A stretch of DNA of 64,000 bases from Membranipora membranacea (lineage: Eukaryota > Bryozoa > Gymnolaemata > Cheilostomatida > Membraniporidae), in assembly GCA_914767715.1 (NCBI GenBank), contig OU612074.1, positions 11,318,062-11,382,061 of the forward strand, in the 5' to 3' direction. Shown here in pieces: positions 24,802 through 36,943 of this stretch; the first letter of the stretch is position 1; every line of letters begins with the position of its first letter. Made by a program: the position numbers and the translations under genes. Under the pieces are notes generated by a model, which saw only the letters and a list, made by a program, of their open reading frames with translations, ran no database searches and was not told the DNA's origin.

Positions 24802-27800
24802 TCAAAGTCTGTTACTCTTGACAGCACGGGCTCCAATGTTTGTGGATGGTGATCGTCTCATCTTCAGTTTCGGCGGTTTTGATGAGGTCTTAGTTGGTCT
24901 TGTTCGAAATCTACCAACAGATTGTGATCCAAGATCTCTGTAAACAAAATGAGATTACTTCAGCTGTTTTTTATTCACTGTTTACACTAAATAATTATAT
25001 AGTTTATATAATATACTCAGTTCTCTAAGTTTGCAAACTTTATTTAAGACATCTTATTGTAAAACATGAATAAGCCTCAACAGAAATAGAGAACTAATAA
25101 TAACGAAATGCCATTGCTTTAACTTTTAGTCTTCACATATATATCAGACACATTACATAAACTGCAGTAAAACATATTATGTAGATATATAGATATACAG
25201 CAATAAAACTTATATAAATGCATAAGGAGCAGTTCTTCATCATTTAGTATTTCTGCAGCAATAATAAGTGAGCCTATCAGCAGTTGGTAGAAGCTCAAAT
25301 GCTGAAATCAGATTGTAAAGAGCAATATTTAAAGATTCAAATTATGATAGCAACCTTTGACTGTGACTTTCAGTAGATGATTGAGAATAATTCTGTGAGC
25401 TAGAAGATTGGGCAAATTAAAACATCAATTTAAGTAGTATTCTCAGATTTATATTGGACCTTTACGCATTTCAAGATGCCTGTGGATTGAAGCTCATCAG
25501 TAGTCACTTTTTAACTTAACCATCACCTTTGAACATGATTTTGAAGTGTGAGAACTTCTTTGTAGCTATGAAATTTAGTAAGTACTTCTAAATATATAGC
25601 TGTCTCTATAATATAAGGGCTCAAATGACTGTTATACCAAAGTCATATTTGAAGACCCTTCATACCATTTCTAAAACAAGGCATGTTTGACACATGTACA
25701 TGACACAGTAACTACTCACAATTGACTTGGAGTAGATTGAAGGGTAATACTTGATGCTACTGAACTGTCATCTGTTGTCACATAGCTGGCTGAGTTACGT
25801 AATCTCATCGGTGACTCCTGAGGAGTAAGTTTCGATTTGGTGCTCCTACTAGGCTGTCCTCTCCCATGCTATGTAGATTTGAATACAAACAGACTGTTCA
25901 CTGATTTTTAATATTGGTACATGAGTACTACATCAAAGATGAATTTTCTCTAAAGCAGTTATTGCATTCAGTTTCAGCCTCGCAAACTTTCATGTGTGTA
26001 CTATATCCGTAGTTATGGTTTATATGGAATTATGCAAATTAGTATTTAACATTAGCCAAACCGCTTAATGTATTTCCATCTTCCCATCTGATCTGATACG
26101 AGAAAGGACAATATTGTTGATCACTTAAATTATCCAGATGTACCCATATACTTTATAATAAAGCTAGACATGCATATACAGCTGAAGTGAGGCACTTAAT
26201 TGTGGGGCAACGTAACGGCATTCGAAGGTGTAGAAGCAATGATGCTATCATTGATTAACTGTCCATAATCCAGGTTTATTGTTCATAACTAGATCAAATT
26301 TTATAGGATTTTGAATTTGAAAATTGCTTTACATTCAACATCGTCTTGTTATCAACCTGATGCTAAATCTTCTTCAAAAAATGTTTAAGCCTAGAATAAG
26401 TATCAAACTGTTTAGGACAAGCTTCTATATCTATTGTAATTTTAAAACTCCAATTCGATCAAAATTGATCGAGTTATCGACAAAGAACCTGGATTTTCAT
26501 CAGTAAATCAATGATAGCATCATTGCTTCTACACCTTACAATGTCGTTACGCCGCCAACAATTAAATGCATCAGTGCATCAATGCTAATGCTCCATATAG
26601 TGTAAAGTGTATTATTAAGTCATGGATGTACCAAAAATGCCAATAATACTGCAACAGAAAGAACTTTGAACCATATTGTCAATTCTGTTGTAACTAATGA
26701 GTACGAACACCGTTACAAAACAAAGAAATATGAAATGGGAAGAGAAAGTTGACTTGTCTTCATTACCTGGTAGTTCCAGTAGGGGTTCAAACCGATTATG
26801 TTTTTACGACCCATATATCATTCAAAACATACAAATAAAGAAATTTGACAACATCCTTAAACCATGAGTCTTTCTATACAGTTAAATACTAATCACATTA
26901 TGAGTGTTATATTATCTGACACAAACCTTTAGAAAGGTTGATTTCGATTTCTCAGTGCGGGTCTTTCTAAGCTCTACTACTACTCCAGTTTCATCTGCTG
27001 ACAGTGCTGAACGTTTTCCTCTTTTCCTTATTACAGCTAATTTACCAGGTCCTCTACGAATATTGCGTATTCTAGTAGTAAGAACAAGCATAGGTTTAAA
27101 GTTCTAACTGATTTTTAGAGTGAAACTCCATTCTTGCTATTTGTATCACTAGGAACCAGACTCTCTGAATGCAAACAGGTTTTCAAAATGCAAACATGCA
27201 AGTGAATAGCCTAAGGGTTAAAGCTTACTCCTCAAATTCATAATAAATACTATATTATATACTAAATTTAAAATGGACACAGTCAAACAACGATACCTGT
27301 CTTGGGTAGTTTTCATTTGTGCTTTGACGCCAAATGTGTCCCAGAGATCTCGAACATTTTCTTTATATGGTTTAACAAGAATCTTTGGGAACTTCAGTAC
27401 TCGATTTGTCTGCAAATCATAGATGCCAATGAGCAACGAAAAATCAAGTTTGAGGCAAATCAACCTGACATGGGCAGAAAGTCAATTTGTCAAAACCAGC
27501 TACGTTTTAGTTTGTTGTTGACTTTTTTCACTCGGTCATATTACAAACTTTGTTTCCTACATATGGACCGAGCCATCGACTGTAAATGATATGAAGATGT
27601 AATAGACAGTTTTCTGAGCTCTGATTCAGGCCTCAATTTGGATTTGTCCTCTCTCCAGTTAGGTACTTTTAACCCACGCCGCATAGGAAAAACGTGCTGA
27701 TAAGAGGGTTCTCTTGAAAACCGCTTATAATAGGATAAAAATTGTTTTTGATTCAGAATCTGCAACATTGAAAACTCATATGGACATAGTATGGGAAATA

Positions 27801-30800
27801 ATTTTGGTATTTGGATAGTCAATTATAGCATTTTCCGCCTGTTTTGCGGACAATTTGGCAGAATATTTCATGAGTTTCGTCACTAAAATTAAGGTTTATC
27901 AACATCCAAGCCTCCAATGATTTGGAAACCCTGTCTCTCAGGGTTTTCAATGGAGCAGACTCTAAATCAAAAATCAGTTTTATCCTATCAATAGCGGTTT
28001 TCAATATAACCCTCTTTCAGCAGGTTTTTCCTATGCAGCGTGGGTTAAAAGTACCAAACTTGAGTGAGGACAACTCCAAATTGAGGCATAAATGAGCGCT
28101 CAGAAAACTGTCTATTGTGTAAGTATTTCAATGGAAAATGTCTCATTATCACAACTGCACAGTGTCACAGTTAATAGGTGACTCGGTGATAAAAAAAAAT
28201 AGAGTAATGAAAACAGTGACTGGGCTACCATGATGGAAAAGGGATGTGTATATTCAATATCATAATCATTTGACCAAAGAGTTGGAACTGGAGTTGACTC
28301 TTACTTGATTTGAAATAATAGGGAGACAATATTGATGGAAATCATTGGCATAGTTCCACAAGTATTCTAAAAGGAATTAAGAAGAACAACCACAGTACCT
28401 TAGTGATACAGTTATTCAATAACAGAAAAACTTTGTGGGTTTGACAGTGTATAAAAGTAAATAATAATAACGGCATACTGGCATTATTATTGATACCTTT
28501 TTACTGTGCTGATATTTTCTCTGACCCACAAGAATAGTATATTTTATCCGCTCACGCTCGAGTGCACTGTGTTTCTCATAATCAGTCAGCCATTTTTCTC
28601 CCAGGAAACAGTCAAACGGAGATTCAAACCTACAAGTTGTGAACAGATTTTTCTTGTATTTTTGAGAAAATACATCCTATGTCATTCAGGATATGAGCTC
28701 CTGACTAATTCTTTCTCTTGAGTGTCAAGTATTAACATTAGTACTATTCCAAACAATTGATACCTAGTAGCTTACACTGGATCAAGGAGAGCGATTGACT
28801 CCCTTACTGCTATTTCATCATCAGAAAAGCTACATCATTAGGTCAACTCAGTTTCTATATATGTCTGTTTGTTTCAGTTGAAACCAGATAAGGAGACAAA
28901 CCTGTTTGCTTGCAGAGATCTGAGAACTGGTTTAAGGTTATCAAGGATATGATTATTCTTTTCCTCCAGAGTTGACCAGAAGGGAGTAGGCCTCAAACTG
29001 ATCCCTGGTTTTGTATATGAGCTCAACATAGCCTTCATATCGTTCACTTCAGACTGAGCTCGAGGGAAGGATCTATAATTTGAGAAGTTACAGAGCTACT
29101 AAATCAAAATTGCTTCAATACATTGATACTAACCTCCTTCCTACTAACAGACTAGCTGGATGAAAATTTACATCCACCTAGCACAAAACTTTAAAGTTTA
29201 AATAGTTTTTCTGTAGTTGACTGCAACAAAGTATGATGGCTATATATGTTACGGTTAATCATTAAATCATGCCGACTAACCTGTATATCAATTTGGGTTC
29301 AAATCTCAGTTTGAATTCAGGCAGCTGACGAAGTGAAGATTTGAAAGATTTCTGCTTCCCATCTTCAGGTTTACTGCTTTTCCCTCCAGGTAAGTCAGGA
29401 AGCATCACTACAATAAAACCAAACACTTCATTTTATCATTATTACGAAGATAGACATAATACTCATATACTGCCAAGTAAAGAAAACCCCTCTACAACCC
29501 AAGTGCTGGCAGCCATACTATTACAGGTCCTAACGTCATAAGGCCGTATTATGATACAAATAGATCCGTCCTACATCCTATAATATTAGTCTGATATGAA
29601 TGAACCTGAGCCATACCAACCAATTTCTGTCAGCACCATTTGACTGAATAGATACCAAAGTAATACTTTCAGCTTAAAATTTGTTTAATTGTGTGTGTTT
29701 AGTACAGGTACAGTACTTTGACACAATGCATGTGATAAGCAGGTTTGGAACAAACCATAATCTTTAATTTTTTTGTGTTAGGACACAGGGAGACTTTTAC
29801 ATTTTGTATTTGATAAGCATACAGGCTCACGCTGGTTTAACACATACCATGATCTTTAATTGCTGATCTGTTCTGTCGAAAAAAGTTGAGCTGACGTTGT
29901 GATTTATAATCTTTTTTCTCTTTTGCAATCACTGCCAAGACTGATTCCCATTTTCTCATTTTCTCCTTGCTCTGTCTCATGGTTAATGACCTGCGTAAAG
30001 GTTGAGTACGTCTTTGTTAAATTAAAATGCAAAATATCATTCCATACAAAATAAATTATATTATTTTTATTTCAATGCTGTTATCAAGTTGAAGCATGTC
30101 GTTTTACTCCCGCTGGTGCTTATAATTCTGGGTGGGATTGCTGCTGAATAGAGCCAAACACAGATGCCATTGAATCATAACAGTAAGACATTGAGTCATA
30201 ACAATGAGTCATGGCGTTGAGCCATGACATCGAGTCATGACATTGAGCCACGAAATTGAGTCATGCTTTGAGTCATGACATTGTGTCATGACACTGTCAG
30301 CGAGAAATAACCTTGTTTCATAGAAAATAATGCATTACAAAGATTCTCAACAATATTAAGTCATATTTACTAAGCCTTAAATAGTATAGACATAATATTT
30401 AATTACTAGAACCAATGAACATCATTGCTAGAACGTAACACATACTTTTTGAATATTGAACCTCAACAATTCTATCTTTTGTTTACTTATAGGTATATAC
30501 ATATAGAGCAAAAATCATGATGTTACCAAATAAAAGTCCGAATGTTAAAATTAATTATAGTCATTAAATTTACATTCTGATCCTACCTCAGATCCATCCT
30601 CAGATTACTGAGCCACTTTACCTTACTCCACAGCTCGCCTCCCCTGTTCGGCTTCTCACTAAAATAAAGTTATTGGTTTGGTAATAAATCTGTGTGAACA
30701 CATTCCTTTATATATTCTTCGGGATAGGGAGTACTTGGTGCCAATCTGACACAAAATTAAAGCTGTTCAAGCATTGGTTAAAGTTTGTGAAATTTGCTCG

Positions 30801-33800
30801 TGCCATTTCTATCAAAATGATCGATAACACCCCAATTTAGCTCCGACCATCATCATCAGATTAAATGGTGAAGAAAGAATATTGTCCTATATTGAGAATT
30901 GATGTACTTTACTACCAATAAAAGTATGATAGGGTGAAAGCAGCAGGGTATATAGGGAAAAAGTAAAAAGGTAGGGTAGGGTAGGGTAGGGAGAAATCAA
31001 TCTCTCAATTTGCTTTGACTACTGGACTACAAAGCTATAAGCTTGCAAATTTGAATCAACTTCCTAGAATCAAAACTATGCTCTCCGTGATCTTGGTCAG
31101 GAAAGAAGTTGTTTTATGTGTAAGGTTTAGTGTGAATCTGTTTCGCATACCCGTAACTATTGTGCTCAATACTAGGAGCATATTGTTTTTAACAGCATGT
31201 TTGATATTCAGTCACCCTTGGATAAGGCCTGACAACAATTGATTGAGAAAGAACAACTTACATTTCTTTGTCAGGTGTTACAAGCTCAGGTGTGTTTATC
31301 ATATCCTCTAAGGTCATCTTGAGGTACTCACTATTCATTGGTGCCTTTCTGCTGATAAAAGCTCTAACAGCCTCAACACAATCTGACCTAAACTTATCCA
31401 GTGATCTATCAATAGAAATCAGATGAGGTTGTATTCTATCTTCCCTCGCTAATAACAGAATGTGGCCTGTATAAAAGCTATTACATGGTCTGTTAACTAA
31501 ATATTGCATTGCCCATTTTGAGTATCATCGATACTTTTTTCAGAAAACTTGTCGAAAGGTGTTAAATACAGTTTTGAAAATTTGCCGCCTTTGACACAAA
31601 CTGGTTGAGTCGAAATTCTATCCTTGCTAATTCAACTTACACACAAAATATAGGTAAATATTACCTGCGGTATTCATGGTAGGCATTTGGTTTTCTTGTC
31701 AGCCTATCAATGTTGTGAGACATGTTGAGTAACGTCTTTCTTATTGTGTTATCTCTTCTCTTTAGGATCAGCTTCGTTGTACATCTATCACAGTGTCTGT
31801 AAACCACTTTTGTCAATTTGTATTTTGTGGCAGAAGCATACTCTCATGTGAAATAGGATAAAGCCTCTCGGTACCAAGGTCTTTGAAAAACTTGGTTGCT
31901 AGATGCGCCTCTTAAATGTCAATTTATAAATACGCTGTCTGAGCAAAGCTACATATTTCAAATCAGCAGTATTCAAACATATTTTATTTCATTCTAAAAT
32001 TGTTTGAGTATCTACAACGTCTCACCTATGATACTAACTTGAGAACTTCTGGTCCGATTTCCTTGATTTTTCATTCTAATTGTAGCTATTCTTTGTTTAG
32101 CAATTTCCAAACCCTCAATTATCTTCAATTTAATTTCTTTTGATTCACTGTGCAAAATCGGTTCCTATTCAGAGCTTATTCCATGCGGGATAATGATTGT
32201 ATAAATAGATGAAGTTATACCTACATTGTATAAATACAATTGAATTGAATAAGTTGTCTACTTATACCATGCATTGAATAATTAAAGTTGCATAATTTTA
32301 ACAGGAATGTGGTATAATCATTGTATAAAGTGGAATAGTGAAGGTATAAACATGATTATTCAAACTTATGCCCAGTGTATAATCATTGAATAGGAACTGA
32401 TTTTGCACAGTGATTGTGATGGCAATTTATAAAATTTAAACCACCAGTGCCCATGCAAAAGAATAGGAGCTGTCAATAACTGGGAGCATATGGCTCAGAC
32501 GCCTCACAACCAGTTATTCGTATTGATCCAGGATTGGCAGCGCAAAGTAGTCCCAATAAAATTAACTTGTGATAATCAATCGTAGTAACAAGCCTTGATA
32601 TGAATTTCAAGTACTAGAGAAGGAAAGCTCTATGATAACCGACAGGAATTAACAAGCAAGCTTCTGATCAATTGTAAAATACACTAAAATGACCTGTTTT
32701 TAGAGACTTATATTACTACGCCAAATTTGGTGCAGAAATATAACAGGCAAAAAACCATGAATGGTTGGATTTTCCTCTGTATTCATGAGGCATTTATTTC
32801 AATTCATGTAGAGATGTTGATTCAAAACTTGGGAATATACTAAAAGGATATGTTTGTAGGTAATTCACATGTAATTGTTCACTCAACATATATTATATTG
32901 GAAATTAGCTGGGCAAAATGAATATTGAGTTAACATCCTGTGTCTGGAAGACTGTGTGATAGGCATTCTTATTAAACCCCTTCTCCATCACCAAAGTTTC
33001 ATTTGTTCACAATAAATGCATACTCCCCTCACCAAGGCCTTGGAGGACGCCCATATTAGAAAGAATAATTCAGTCTAGATAAGGTTTTAATATAATTTTA
33101 CTTCTCGTTTTGTCAGGTAAAAGTGCATTTTGATCAAAATTTGACTATTTTAGGAGTATGATAATTCAAAATTGCGAAATGGCACATCAATCTTTATCGA
33201 TCAATACTGGCCAGCCCTGGGTAAGGGAGGGCACTAGGGTAATCAAATTTGTCCACCTTGGCCAACAATCGACACAGCTCACTTCCATTATAGCATTGTC
33301 AACGCTTATGGCTGAGCTATCAGTATGTGAATTTTGCTGCAGTTTTTTTTCAAGTCAAATCGAACATTAAACATTTTTGTATGCTACAGCTGCATGATAT
33401 AAGGGCAGTCTTTATGTATTGACTGCATTTTTTGCTCCAAGAACTTGCAATTTCTTTTTATATGAGCATAGTGACACTAGGCTTTGACATGTTGCTGAGC
33501 TTCAGTGACGCGTTATGATGTTAGGTCATGGCGTAACGCCGTCACATTTTGGGTTTAGACTTCTTTGATCATGTTGATTGAGCAACCCCAAAAAAATTTT
33601 TGGCGAGGCACGTCCTTAAAAGTTTGTCTTTGTCCAGTCTGTTGATATGTTTCATTGTTTTTCTGATCGAAGCTATTTTATCACAGCTATCATAAATGGT
33701 TACATAAACAGCCTCAATCTGAGTCAATGCAATCAAATATAATATTTCATTTTTTATGTTTTTTGGTTCACCAAATTTTCATTTAGACAATTGGAAAACA

Positions 33801-35765
33801 TTTCTCCATTATATTCATTGTCAATAAGAAATCAAGCAATATTCAAAATTGCTGAAAAGGAAAGATCACCATGTTGCAGGCTGGCGCCATTGATTGAATG
33901 ATTTACCATTGCCATGTATTTGAGATCCAGATCAGAATTTTATTATTTATTAGTAAAACTTACATTCTGTCTAGCGCCGTTGTAAGTTCTTTTTGACATG
34001 AAGTACAATGCTTCTTCGTTTGCACGGCAGCCTGTTCAACCAGATAGTGGTGTTTGATACCTAATCTAATCTCTTCAGTTTTCTTTTCTGTATATAATCT
34101 CTCCTTTACTAACTCCTTAGGGAACTTCAGCAACCCCAATGCTGGGTCATTTATCATGCAGTCTTGAATACTGTAAGAACAAGACAAGATTCAATTGATC
34201 ATTATCACTGCGCTAATTTGTGCATCAGTGTTACGGTGTGCAGGGATAAAATCAGTAGGATTAAGATAGCTCTTTTTTATCAAGTCTGGTGAACAGCAAC
34301 TAGTTTGTTTGCACGGGCAGTGACCATCTTAAATCGTCAATTCAACTATGCTAAGCTGATAGACATTAATTTGGTTTATATGCTCACCAATGGAATCTAG
34401 AAATACACCTGGGTTCGAAGATAATATTTCGCACATGAAAACATTAAAGGAAAAAGAGCGCAAGTGTAATTGTCCTCTCATCAATGACTTTTCTAGCATT
34501 TGCATGATAAAATGTATGCTTCGTATGAATTTACACTCATGCCTTTTGTTCTGATCAATAATTGAATTCTCATTTGAAGCACACCATAGATTTATGACCA
34601 CTTAGTACACTGAATAAGAGTGACATCACAGCAGATCAATACAGGGAGAGAATTTTTTGGTACCAACAAGTTGATCAAAATCAGATGTCTTATCATACCC
34701 CACATCCCAAAGCATGGGCGGCGAAAAAGTAGTTGCCTTATTGACGAGGCTGCGCCAGGTTGCTCTTTGTTTTCAGGCAGGTCAGAGCACTCCTGGATGG
34801 CCAACCGAACCCCAGAAGTGGATGGACTGCAGTGGTATTCGAGCCAACGACCTTCAAAATTAGCATGCTAAACTAACTGTGCTCTGACGAACTGAGCCAC
34901 CTCCTACTCCTGGCGCGACAATGAAGACTTGTTGAGTCAGCACTACTGCACAGAATCATTCAATGAAAACTGCAGTGTATTGGCTTGAGTTAGACAGCTG
35001 CAATGCGAGTTTGTGCCATTATATTATCAAAGAGTCAACTTCAAAACTTCAACCTCAAATTGATAGTTTGATAATGTAATGCTATTAACTCGCTTTGCAG
35101 CTGTCTAAACACTTAGACTAGTATTTGAGTAACCTTTTGGTTGCAGTCTACACGTTGTTACTATATGAATTTGATCAAATGCATATCTTTATAATGCCAA
35201 TGTGTTTCGTTTCCGGTGGCTGTGGGTGGTTACAAGAGCTAACAATTCAACTAATGTCCACAAAAAGCATGCTACCTTGGAGAGCAGGAATAAATTTGCA
35301 CACTTTTTCTATATAAACATAATACTCACCATCTTCTATAAAGAATACAGGAGCCACTTATGTTTGTCATTTTGGTACTACCCGTAGCTGTCTTTAGAGG
35401 AACAGTTTTAGCGCTGGCAGCAGCCCTTGTGTGTACAATAGTAGGTTTGCTTGATGATTTAGTTGTAGGATCTGAAGATATGCTAGTAAGGTTTACATTG
35501 AAGTGTCCGGTAGTAGGCCTCCGTCGTTTCAGTGTATGTGTTCTTTGTAATAATCACAATTCAAAGCCTCATTAGCTATCGGATAGACTGCAGGCCTCAT
35601 CTGCCATGATCTGTGTATCGGCTTAGATCGAGGGAATCCTGTCTTCCTACACTCATGTGTAGATATAACAGGTAGGTTCAGTGATTTATATCCAATGCCA
35701 TGCATGGTGACAATCACAGAGCTAAAATAATGCAGCAGCTGAAGGCTGATTATTAGAGAGCAGTC
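24802..35765 (-). CDS. Unrecognised large basic protein, 14 exons found, 5' end missing
   Basis: Exons: 35765-35330, 34170-33964, 31796-31665, 31489-31262, 30658-30587, 29990-29848, 29407-29281, 29072-28902, 28829-28776, 28629-28497, 27409-27297, 27103-26927, 25868-25720, 24937-24802 (TGA 24802-24804), about 760 residues. Splice phases agree at all junctions except 27297/27103, where the favoured donor is out of phase. The first exon has a one-base frameshift near 35531. The middle is charged and helical (for example MRQSKEKMRKWESVLAVIAKEKKDYKS), with Cys pairs CTSCQ and CDRC close to the third exon boundary. The tail is basic and Ser/Thr/Pro-rich (RKRGKRSALSADETGVVVEL, SKLTPQESPMRLRNSASYVT, RTRPTKTSSKPPKLKMRR). 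I do not recognise the family. A nuclear or cytoskeletal role would fit the composition but is a guess. The last exons also exist as broken copies at 22432-23637 and 43827-46454. Confidence 0.7.
26196..26565. mobile_element. TTAA-flanked MITE with about 65-base inverted ends
   Basis: The ends are inverted repeats over about 65 bases (block GGTGTAGAAGCAATGATGCT) and both outer edges carry TTAA, the target site used by piggyBac-type transposons. No transposase. It lies in the intron between exons 26927-27103 and 25720-25868. Confidence 0.75.
27598..28125. mobile_element. Foldback element with about 170-base inverted arms
   Basis: 27598-27770 and about 27950-28125 are diverged reverse complements; shared blocks include AGACAGTTTTCTGAGC, GGTACTTTTAACCCACGC and GCATAGGAAAAAC. 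It occupies most of the intron between exons 28497-28629 and 27297-27409. Confidence 0.75.
30180..30295. repeat. Tandem repeat of about 15 bases (GACATTGAGTCAT-type)
   Basis: At least eight imperfect units built on ATTGAGTCATGAC run through the intron between exons 30587-30658 and 29848-29990. Confidence 0.75.
30970..30992 (+). repeat. (GGGTA)n tract, possible G-quadruplex
   Basis: Four consecutive GGGTA units plus a final GGG give five G3 runs with two-base loops. It is in the intron between exons 31262-31489 and 30587-30658. Confidence 0.8.
32146..32412. mobile_element. MITE of 267 bases with about 30-base terminal inverted repeats
   Basis: CACTGTGCAAAATCGGTTCC at the left end matches the complement of GGAACTGATTTTGCACAGTG at the right end with one change, extending to TATTCA/TGAATA. 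ATT lies just outside both ends, a possible 3-base target duplication. In an intron of the 24.8-35.8 kb gene. Confidence 0.75.
34668..34912 (-). mobile_element. tRNA-derived SINE, copy 1
   Basis: On the minus strand it opens GTAGGAGGTGGCTCAGTT (A box region), then about 45 bases later GGCTCGAATACC (B box region), and a body shared with 37941-38186 including CGCCGCCCATGC and GATAAGACATCTGATTTT. In an intron between exons 35330-35765 and 33964-34170. Confidence 0.8.
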
Positions 35766-36943
35766 CTGAAAAAGCAAGAAATATTTTCATTGTGTATTTG
35801 AGACAATGGATAAAAAGATTTGGTATTTGTAAGAAGTTATCCCTTCTTTGCTAAATAATATAGATGTTATCATAGTGAAAGTAAGGCTAAATGTTGAAAA
35901 ACTTTGATATTATGACATAACTTTATATACGCTATTCTATTTGGGAGGCAATATTATCCTCGATAGATGTTTACCATAACACGCCAAAGAAATTACGGCA
36001 ATGAGCAGGGTTTCAATTTCGAAGAATGAGCAGTAAAATAGGCGTTCTCCAAATATAACATAGTTTTGGCTTTGGTAACATGGTACACGAGTACTAGGGA
36101 TAATCTGCAGTTGGCAGCAAATGTCACTTGAATTGTTTTGTAAAGAAAATATGCGCATGGTGACATAATACTGGAATACAATTGCTCTGACAATATATTA
36201 TTTCACCAAAAGTCTGAAAAGTTTGTTTGGGAAAAAAAACAAACTAATTCCGAGTCACTTCCGCAAGAATGTGGGCATTTATAAGTGTGGTCCTAACTTA
36301 GCAATATTGAAATACGGCACCGCTTTTAATTATGACTATAATGATGATTTAGGAAAGCTACATAGGCTGCTTATATTGTATAAAGACTTAGTGTTTTCTT
36401 TCAAGTGTCTGCTTATTTAATCACCACGTATTTGACTTGGACTACAGGTATTCTAGTATCAACCAAAGTGTTTTCCCTGCTGGCCTCACCTACAGGGCTA
36501 TTGGGTTGTGAATGCCCTTGTTAAGGGTTGGCACAGAGAGTGCGAACTGTTACAACAACTTCCAACCTATCGATAGATCATTGCTCTAAACTCATACTTT
36601 ATTTGTGATGAGTGAAGACTTAAAAAATAAAAACAAAAAACCTCTACATGAACTAAAGCACAAGCATGAATCTGTATCGTTTAGTGTTGCATAGAATGTA
36701 TATATTGTCACATTTTTTTATAACCACAACTTTGATGATTTCATTATATTTGAGTAATATATACAAAGTGTAACCTTAGTTTGAGATGATCATGAGTGTA
36801 TGAGTCAGTGTTGATGATAAAACCATTCTGAGATAACAATATTAAAGCATATCATGTGAGTAAGTCAATGAGGAAGTTCAGACATTACACAGTTGTGCTT
36901 TTGTCGTTGTGAGTAGTTCAAGCCTTGAGTTGCATTTACAGCC
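35766..36943. promoter_or_regulatory. Gap between divergent genes, possible shared promoter region
   Basis: The minus-strand gene (first exon found 35765) and the plus-strand Mab-21 gene (ATG 36944) point away from each other. The gap holds dispersed repeat copy B and no coding exon I could support, though the missing 5' exon of the minus gene may be here. TTTACAG just before the ATG at 36944 would also serve as an acceptor, so the 5' UTR of the plus gene may be spliced. Confidence 0.35.
36065..36213 (-). repeat. Dispersed repeat, copy B
   Basis: Reverse-complement match of 15911-16060 over about 150 bases. Confidence 0.65.
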
